NCBI GenBank assembly: GCA_023525975.1
Contig: CM042034.1
Coordinates: 65,469,279 to 65,533,278, forward strand
From: Smallanthus sonchifolius
Lineage: Eukaryota > Streptophyta > Magnoliopsida > Asterales > Asteraceae
DNA length: 64,000 nt
Reading direction: 5' to 3'
The first letter of the stretch is position 1, and every line of letters starts with the position of its first letter. This document shows, piece after piece, positions 57,701 through 64,000 of this stretch. The translations under genes were made by a program, and so were the position numbers. The notes beneath the pieces were generated by a model. It saw only the letters and a program-made list of their open reading frames with translations, was not told where the DNA came from and did no database searches.

Positions 57701-57850
57701 ACCAACGATGAGTTCCATGTCGCCTTGTTTCAGCTTTTTCCACTTTTCAGGCTCGTGCAATACATTAACGATGTGATAAGCACATCCGGTATCAAATACC
57801 CATGTGTCGCTAGAGATAGTGAAAAGTTCAATAACATAGATAGAAATACC
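54758..57850 (-). pseudogene. Element F pol: protease, integrase, RT, RNase H, broken
   Basis: Protease has WVFDTGCAYHIV (about 57775-57815). The pre-integrase zinc site has WHCRLGHVNKARMKRLQS (about 57345-57395). Integrase has IHTDVCGPF, a second Asp in a frame-shifted RSDRGGEY-like stretch near 57010-57030, and SERRNRTLLNMVRSMM (about 56865-56910). RT frame 55145-56161 has DETFSPVAMIKSIRI, the conserved KSIYGLKQASRSWN and the catalytic YVDDILIIG (about 55725-55750). RNase H (54758-55126) has KSEYIAASDAAKEAAWM and CDNTGAIAQAK. Stops or shifts occur at 57482, 57083-57060, 56550, 56188-56165 and 55145. The intact RT core shows recent decay. Confidence 0.9.
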
Positions 57851-57919
57851 AGAAGAGGTGCCTTCACCATTGGCTCTCTTCGATCTCAGCTTAGCTAGAT
57901 ATTCAGGGCAGTTACGTTT

Positions 57920-58309
57920 CTAGTGCCCCATATTAAAACACTGACGCTCCTCGGGAGGGGGTGTTTTTGCAACTTGCTTGTTATTGTTGGTGGCATTCTT
58001 GGCAGCAACAATAACATGCTTCTTACTTTTGCTGTTATAACCCCTTTTCTTGGTTTTGGGCTTGTTAACACCAACAGATTTGACCATCAACTCTTGATTA
58101 GTCTCACTTGATATGATCATCTCGGCCGTTTCCTGCATACCGTGCAGTTCAGGCATAGTCTTCTCCCATGTGTTCATATTTAAGTTCATTACGGAGTTGT
58201 CATAAGAACTAGGGAGAGAGTTCAAGATGATGTTGGTGTCATTCGGTTTTTCATTCTCAAGCAAAGACTTGAGAGAGAAGGAGGAGTGAGATTCTTTTTC
58301 AGTAGACAT
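57920..58309 (-). pseudogene. Element F gag with internal deletion
   Basis: A start at MSTEKESHSSFSLKSLLENEK is followed almost at once by IILNSLPSSYDNSVMNLNMN, a motif that in TNT1-94-like gags lies more than 100 residues later. The capsid core between them is therefore missing (comparison from family knowledge). The Lys-rich tail leads to a zinc knuckle beginning CFNMGH, where the second Cys is replaced by Met, and a stop at 57920 follows. Packaging function would be lost. Confidence 0.78.
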
Positions 58310-58324
58310 CTGATAAATAAGCAA

Positions 58325-59772
58325 ATTAAATGTTAATTAGTATTTTGGATGTTATAAATTCTTATATTAATGACCCATGGCAAGAATAGAATAAGAATAG
58401 AGAATCTAGTTATATCAATTAGTAATGGCGGTTGTGGCACGCAACATTAGTAAGTGATTTAGGCAGACTGACAATAATTGCCAATTGTGGAAAAATGCAC
58501 AATTCTCGAGTATGAGGCCGCTAAGACAACTCTTGTCTATGCATTGATACGTTTAGCCTCATCTATGCCCGCTTTTGGTCTCCATACAACTGGGGCATGT
58601 AATACAGAGAAAAGTAATAGTCGCCCTAGTACAGGTACATGTGGAAGGGCCGGATGAGTCAAAGAAACCCTTGCACCTTGGAGGGATAGGTTACGCACCA
58701 AGTGCGGTGCTGTGGCTCCAAACACTGGTGTTTCACGTTATGCCCCAAGTGTTCCTTATAGTAGGATGACATAGACTAAAGATTTTAAATATGGGATTTA
58801 ATTTTAGTGTTTTACCAAATAGGGTCAAACATAACGAATGATAAATCATACGTTTGTTGTAAAAGTCAGTTTTACTACATATTAGATCGTGACAACGTGA
58901 TGAACCCTTTCATCTCTCAGGACACTTAATTTTAAATAACCTATTAAAACTAAGTTTGCCGCGATGTAATTAACCAATTAAAAGTTAATAGTTTAAATGA
59001 ACTATTAAGTTATTCGTTTTGAAAATTTAAAATTAGTTTAAACTGCAAAACTTTATTGGTTATCATTTATTTTAAAAACAAACTGTTTGTTTTAATATAA
59101 AGTATCCACAAGTTGTAAAAAAGGGTAGAACTTGTTATTTATTTGATTTTGAAAATTTTGGTATTTGGTTGGTACGTTATAGCATTTATAAGATAAAAAG
59201 CAACCACAATAGCAAACACAAAAATATGTAAATCATATGGCCAAGGAAAAAATGTTTGATCTTGCTAGAGCCTAATAGCAAGACCAAACTAGGTCACGGG
59301 GTCACAACACACAAACAACCACAAGGATGGACTTCGTGCATGCGTCTAGCCGTTCCGTGTGACTCCCACTAAATCCAAGATCCTGTCTCCGTCTTCAGTT
59401 TTGTCTTCGGGTCTTTATCTTTACATTATTTATACAGAATACGAAAAAATAAAACCCTAAGCTATTACAACTTTGAGCCATAAAAGTGGGCCAAAACATA
59501 AAAGCTAACCTATTACAACTTTGAGCCACCAAATGGGGCCAAAACCATAAAACAGAAAACAAACACAAGACAGGGTCGGGCCAGATTTACATATTTAGTA
59601 CAATCAAATAACTGGGCAATCCTTTTTATCAAATAAAATAAATAAAAATTTTGACCAAAATAAATAAATAAAAATTGCCCTAAATAGATCTAGATCAGAA
59701 ACTTTAAACAAGTTAAAGTTTGTGATCTATAACCGGTTAAAAGACCGGATCCAATTCATATGTCGTAACCAA
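58325..59772 (-). other. Element F leader
   Basis: 1.4 kb of noncoding sequence between the PBS and gag. Small frames at 58537-58769 have no recognisable domain. Two similar TATTACAACTTTGAGCCA words lie at about 59463 and 59511. Confidence 0.5.
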
Positions 59773-59786
59773 GGCTCTGATACCAC
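59773..59786 (-). promoter_or_regulatory. Element F primer-binding site
   Basis: GGCTCTGATACCAC on the plus strand; GTGGTATCAGAGCC on the element strand, touching the LTR. Confidence 0.88.
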
Positions 59787-60294
59787 TGTTGGGTATTTCT
59801 CCAGTGGTGATCAGTTATATTAGTTATCAAAACGGTTGATAAGTAATTTTAGATTAATAATAACTATTTAGTAATTATTAAAACGCAGCGGAACGAAACC
59901 GATCAAACACAAAATAAAACCCGACAGGATCTGGGTTACGAAACATACGAATACGGAATAAATTAAATCTAACTACCAATGAGATAGATATACCTCGGTT
60001 AATGATTAACCGGTTGAGACACCGAGATACAACGAACCGATGCTAGATCACGAACCAACAACACGAGAGACAGGAAGCGCCGAGGCTGGACGGAAACGGG
60101 ACAGCAGCGGGGCAGGGTCTGGCTTGGGCTGGCTTGGTGGTTGCCGGAAACGCCAAAGGGATCGAATTCGTTTGTGTTTGGCGGCTGGCAGAAAACCAAA
60201 GAAAAAAAGCAAACCTTTTGCTTTGATTGGAGTTTGACCGAAAGAGCCTAATGCGGCTGTTTTCCAATTGTCTTATCCTTTAACCAACAATAGG

Positions 60295-60349
<55 letters not shown>

Positions 60350-60654
60350 ATATAAACCCTATTAATTGTTTTCGGGCCCAAAGTCCAATATGAGATAAAA
60401 AGCCTAAACCCATTTAATTTGTTTTAATAAAAGATTAAAACAAATAAATATAAAATTATTATTTATAAACCTGTATAAATAATAAATCCCGTGTGACGAA
60501 TATATATATAAAATATATCGTCTATCTAACAGTTCGTAATTACCAGTTAAACACTTTAAGTGGATTGAATGTTCGTTGGCCTAGGTGTAACTCTTACGGG
60601 TCACAACTCAGTTAGCAGCGTTAAATAATCGTGACCGGACATATAATTCCAACA
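59787..60654 (-). repeat. Element F 5' LTR
   Basis: 868 bp, partner of 50475-51328. The (TA)n tract at about 60300-60342 is longer. Very few substitutions by eye. Confidence 0.93.
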
Positions 60655-61828
60655 ATTAATAGTGGTGTTGTCAAATTCTCCACGACGATCACATCACACT
60701 AGAAGGTTTATTTCATAATTGTACTGAATTTTAACATAAGCATGGATATGTAAAATTTAAAGACATCAATGGATTTTGTGCTTAAGGAGGGATAGACCCA
60801 AAGAAATTGAGAAAAAGAATATTATTATATTTAATACCACAAATAGTAGCAACACGAGATGTTTGTGAATCAGATGGTACGGATTAGGGATTTGGTTTGA
60901 CCCATATGAGTAATTGGTAGCCCGGGCAGACAAAATAAGTTTTCAATATTAACCCATAGATCAGCCCATCATACTTGTAGCCCTCCATTAGTGTAATGGA
61001 CTCACACCGTCCACCCTCCCCACATAGCCAAACAAAATCATGCCACTGGCATCTCCTCACCCGTGGTCTGAACCACGCCCTTGTCCCTCACGCCCCAAAA
61101 CACTCCACCGGTGCGGTGTTCACGCCCCAAAATTGCTGCCTCGTTAGCCCAGGGTGTTGGTGTTGCCCCTTTCATGCCCATTACGAGTGGTCTTACTAAT
61201 GTCCGACTTCATCCTATTGTCACAGTGTACAAACAACCCCATTCATGATATTAATCAAAATTATTCACTATAATGATCAACTAATTATGAACATATCTTC
61301 TGCTGCTGATCTCCGATTTATCTTAAACATATTGTAGACTTTTCAACAACATATCGTCATCGACTAGGTAGTTTCGGTTAACTAGATGATACAAGGGGTA
61401 GGCTAAGAGAACTCGAAAACAACAGATAAACACTGCAGTTTATACAGCTTGTATTATGTTGAACACCCAACCCTGGAACAATGCTCCAACCATCCACACT
61501 CGGATGATCGTTTAAACGAGGAAGTCAGAGATCAAAAGAAGCAGAACTCGATACACTAGTGACTAAATTTATATAAAAACAAAAATCTCAAAATATTATA
61601 AAAACTGAATATGTTTCACAAACCAGAGTAAATATTACAAAGACTGAAGATAAATATTTCCAGTCAAAATGATACATCACAATGCACACCCTTCACTGAA
61701 TCATGTATGTATCTATGGGCACCATGATGAAGGGAAATGACATGTATAATAACAATAAACTAGCAATAGTTGTTGTCACATCTTTCACTCTGCAATTGTC
61801 ACTATGATAGCCATTAATTAAAAACAGG
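60655..61828. other. Intergenic region between element F and the kinase gene
   Basis: Starts with the TSD of F. A C-rich stretch at about 61000-61190 (ACGCCCCAAAA repeated at 61092 and 61122) may be decayed transposon. The part from about 61560 is probably 3' UTR and flank of the minus-strand kinase gene. No gene is seen. Confidence 0.4.
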
Positions 61829-63585
61829 TTAAACAGAGAATTTCTGGATCAACTTGTCGACGTGAATGATGATGTCATCGATGCGGGGTCGAACCGTGGG
61901 TTGAGGCTGGAGCATCCATGACACAAACTGATGAAGGGCTTCCGGATACACGGGTTTAGGGTTTGTTGGCCACTTTATTTGTGCATTCATGACAGCCAAT
62001 TGCAGGCTTCCACCTGACTCCCCTAGTGCATACTCAAATGGAGAAACACCATACCTGTTAAAATAAATAGCCAAATGCAAATGGATATGTCAAGTGTATG
62101 CCATGCCATTAAAATCTGTGATAATTTCTTGTTAATGCAGCAAAATGGGAGGATTAGGTAGCAGGTCAAAATGGGTAACTTTGTTGGAATGACCTGAAAT
62201 TTTATTTGTCAAGTTTAATTTTAATTTATTTTTTATCAATAATTAGTGTGTCCAATATGATTACAAGCATAGTTCTTATTTCAATAATTTCTATTGAAAT
62301 AACAAAATAACCAGGTCGATTTGGGTTATCTAATGAATGGGTCGATTTGGGTTGTCTTTTAAAGGGTCTAAGTTTTAAAAGATAAGCTTAATCGACCCGT
62401 TCAAAAGTAAATGGGTCGATATTGCTACCTATATATATCAATCTTGTTATTGTAAGATTGAAAAAATATAAACAGGAAAGCGCGAATTGATTGGTAAAAT
62501 GGCTAATGTTATTGATATGCAAAGTGCTAATTGATTTGAATTAAACTAAGTGATTGCAAAGAGAAATAAGAGTCGACTTACATCATAGCATACAAAGTGC
62601 AACCTAAAGACCATACATCAGTCCTTTCATCAATGTCTGCTTGGCTTGGGCAATCCCACAATTCGGGAGCACGGTAAGGCGCTGAAACATGCTCAGATGC
62701 CCATTCCTGACGAACACATTATACAAATCATAACTGAATTCATGCCATTTTAATAAACGAGATTTAATTAGATAGAATAAAAACCTGCAACTGGAGGGCC
62801 TCTGGTCGAGAGCGGATCTGCTTTCTAGCAGGGCGGGCACTTCCAAAATCCATCAATATGGCCAATGGAGGCTGTCCTTTTCGATGTGTTAAAAGGATAT
62901 TTCCAGGTTTTACATCATTATGTGCATATGGTGGTTCAAGATTATGCATATGCTTAAGTCCTGCACAAAGCTGCAAACCCTTTTTCTCATTAATAAGTTG
63001 TAAAAAAAAAGATTCAGAAAGTTTTATGCATTAAGGCTAAACTTTGGGCAACTTCCAACCTGTTACCTTTAGCTATTTTATTTACTATTTGACCCGTTAA
63101 GAGATAAAACATAACCCATATGAACCCATTCATGATGGGTCAAAATTGCCACCAAAATTTAGAACATTATATGCATTAATGATACACTTTCGGCAACTTT
63201 TAACCTGTTCCCTTTAGTTAATTCTTTTTACTATTTGACCCGTCAGAGATAAACCATAACCCAAATTATCCATTCATGAACAAATGGGTCGAAACTGCCA
63301 CCTCTAAAAAAAACTTTGATTCAAATCACAAAATCATACCCAACAAAAATATGACAACTAATTGTAGATGACTGTGTTTCTGTTTAAAATATTAAAAATA
63401 ATCATAACTCGAGCATGTCATGTATAAATATTCTTAGTTACCTGACGGAAAACTTGTAGAACATCAGATGTAGAAAAGTACTCCTTCTTAGCTTTCATAA
63501 TTTTTGCATTATCCAACAATGTCCCATCCAAATGGACTGGAAATAACAGGTATGCCTCATGTGTCCAATTCTGTTCCGGTGTGCC
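61829..63585 (-). CDS. STK16/PK3-like Ser/Thr protein kinase, C-terminal four exons
   Basis: Minus strand, coding exons 63442-63585, 62785-62970, 62582-62706 and 61829-62054; they sum to 681 nt, 226 codons plus TAA. All introns (471, 78 and 527 nt) are GT..AG and phases agree. Exon order gives AYLLFPVHLDGTLLDN, VFRQ|LCAGLKHMH, the catalytic loop HNDVKPGN, DFGSARPA (Mg-binding DFG), APYRAPELW (APE), DERTDVWSLGCTLYAMM and the subdomain XI Arg in PTVRPRIDD, ending KFSV. The HRD Arg is Asn, so it is a non-RD kinase. These features fit the STK16 (NAK-related) family and the plant PK3 branch. The Gly-rich loop and the ATP-binding Lys must lie right of the window. It looks functional. Target unknown. 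Confidence 0.88.
63024..63310. repeat. Tandem duplication in a kinase intron
   Basis: Two ~140-bp copies (about 63024-63168 and 63169-63310) share ATGCATTAA, GGCAACTT..AACCTGTT.CC, ACTATTTGACCCGT, GAGATAAA.CATAACCCA, CCATTCATGA and CTGCCACC/TTGCCACC. Each ends in a GACCCGT/ATGGGTC inverted word. Related GGGTCGATTTGGGTT words occur in the next intron (62310-62420). Confidence 0.6.
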
Positions 63586-64000
63586 CTAAAAAGCCAACAA
63601 AACATAATTTCTGATTAACAAGAGCATTCAACCTCAACTTACGTTAAGTCCACTCACAACGTATACGCAACATCCAAGAGTAAGATCAGTTCTTAAATTA
63701 TACAAATTCTAATCAGAAATACTAATCCGTGAATCCTCTAATTCAAACAATTCTACTTCAAATCAGTTTGTTAGATTGCAATCTTTTAAGCACAAGTAAG
63801 GTTGGTTTTAAAACGCACACATGAGGAACCATAATTCGTGCGTCACATGATGCGGTGATGAGATCGCATCGCTGCAGTTAGTGCGATGCAATTCCATGAT
63901 GCGCAGGTGAAGCGGCTAATGCTGCGCATTATACAGTTGACTAGTATTTTAACAAACTAGACCATCGAATCATCGATTGCAATGAGTCTGAGTTGTTCAA
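63586..64000 (-). other. Intron or upstream part of the kinase gene
   Basis: Follows the acceptor CTTTTTAG at 63586. No further kinase exon is recognised before the window edge, so this is probably one long intron. GATGCG words recur at 63850-63905. Confidence 0.4.

Larger units (their letters stand above)
50475..60654 (-). mobile_element. Element F: Ty1/copia retrotransposon with nested solo LTR
   Basis: LTRs 50475-51328 (854 bp) and 59787-60654 (868 bp), TGTTGGG...TTCCAACA, differ mainly in a (TA)n tract. The flanking ATTAA duplication (50470-50474 and 60655-60659) is exact. The PBS and PPT put it on the minus strand. The order gag, protease, integrase, RT, RNase H is copia. Net length without the nested LTR is about 7.6 kb. 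The pol style is TNT1-94-like; the lineage is not resolved. gag has an internal deletion and pol has stops. Confidence 0.93.

Overview
The window is plant nuclear DNA from a eudicot, most likely an Asteraceae. The reasons are plant-type introns (GT..AG, 78-527 nt), plant gene families (a UGT89-type glycosyltransferase, a RING-H2 E3 ligase and an STK16/PK3-type kinase), AT-rich intergenic DNA, and about 51 kb of nested LTR retrotransposons. The genus is not determinable from the sequence; the Asteraceae call rests on a remembered resemblance of the extra retrotransposon ORF3 protein to proteins common in that family.

Left part (1-41.5 kb): a five-element nest, resolved from LTR ends, primer-binding sites (PBS), polypurine tracts (PPT) and target-site duplications (TSD). 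Element D is a minus-strand Ty1/copia element, only its 5' end seen. It was hit in the start of its gag by element A (plus strand, long LTRs, nearly empty interior; 1-18667, its 5' LTR cut by the window edge) and in its 5' LTR by element C (19833-41380). Element A contains element E (1425-13810). Element C was hit in its 3' LTR by element B (20010-30408). E and C are long (12.4 and 11.1 kb net) Sirevirus-like Ty1/copia elements. Each carries gag, pol, a conserved 2-kb noncoding spacer and a third ORF. B is a chromodomain-bearing Ty3/gypsy element with an exact 5-bp TSD and near-identical LTRs, so it is probably the youngest. All the coding regions carry stops or frameshifts.

Right part (41.5-64 kb): host gene territory. 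A UGT89-like gene (42288-43686) is broken by three frameshifts. A compact intergenic region follows, holding a 124-bp hAT-type MITE, a relic solo LTR of the E family, a gypsy pol fragment, a 127-bp hairpin and a SINE flanked by a 17-bp TSD. Next is an intact single-exon RING-H2 gene (48962-49819). Copia element F (50475-60654, minus strand, TSD ATTAA) comes next, itself carrying a 2.6-kb solo gypsy LTR. The last four coding exons of an STK16/PK3-like protein kinase (minus strand, 61829-63585) end the window.

The most interesting material is the expression architecture shared by E and C. Splice-acceptor-like sites sit exactly at the gag/pol junction and 2-3 nt before the ORF3 start in both elements. 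A noncoding block between pol and ORF3 is conserved although the LTRs are unrelated. Short element-specific repeats precede ORF3. A second theme is a palindromic word shared by a gypsy LTR (B) and a copia LTR and leader (D).
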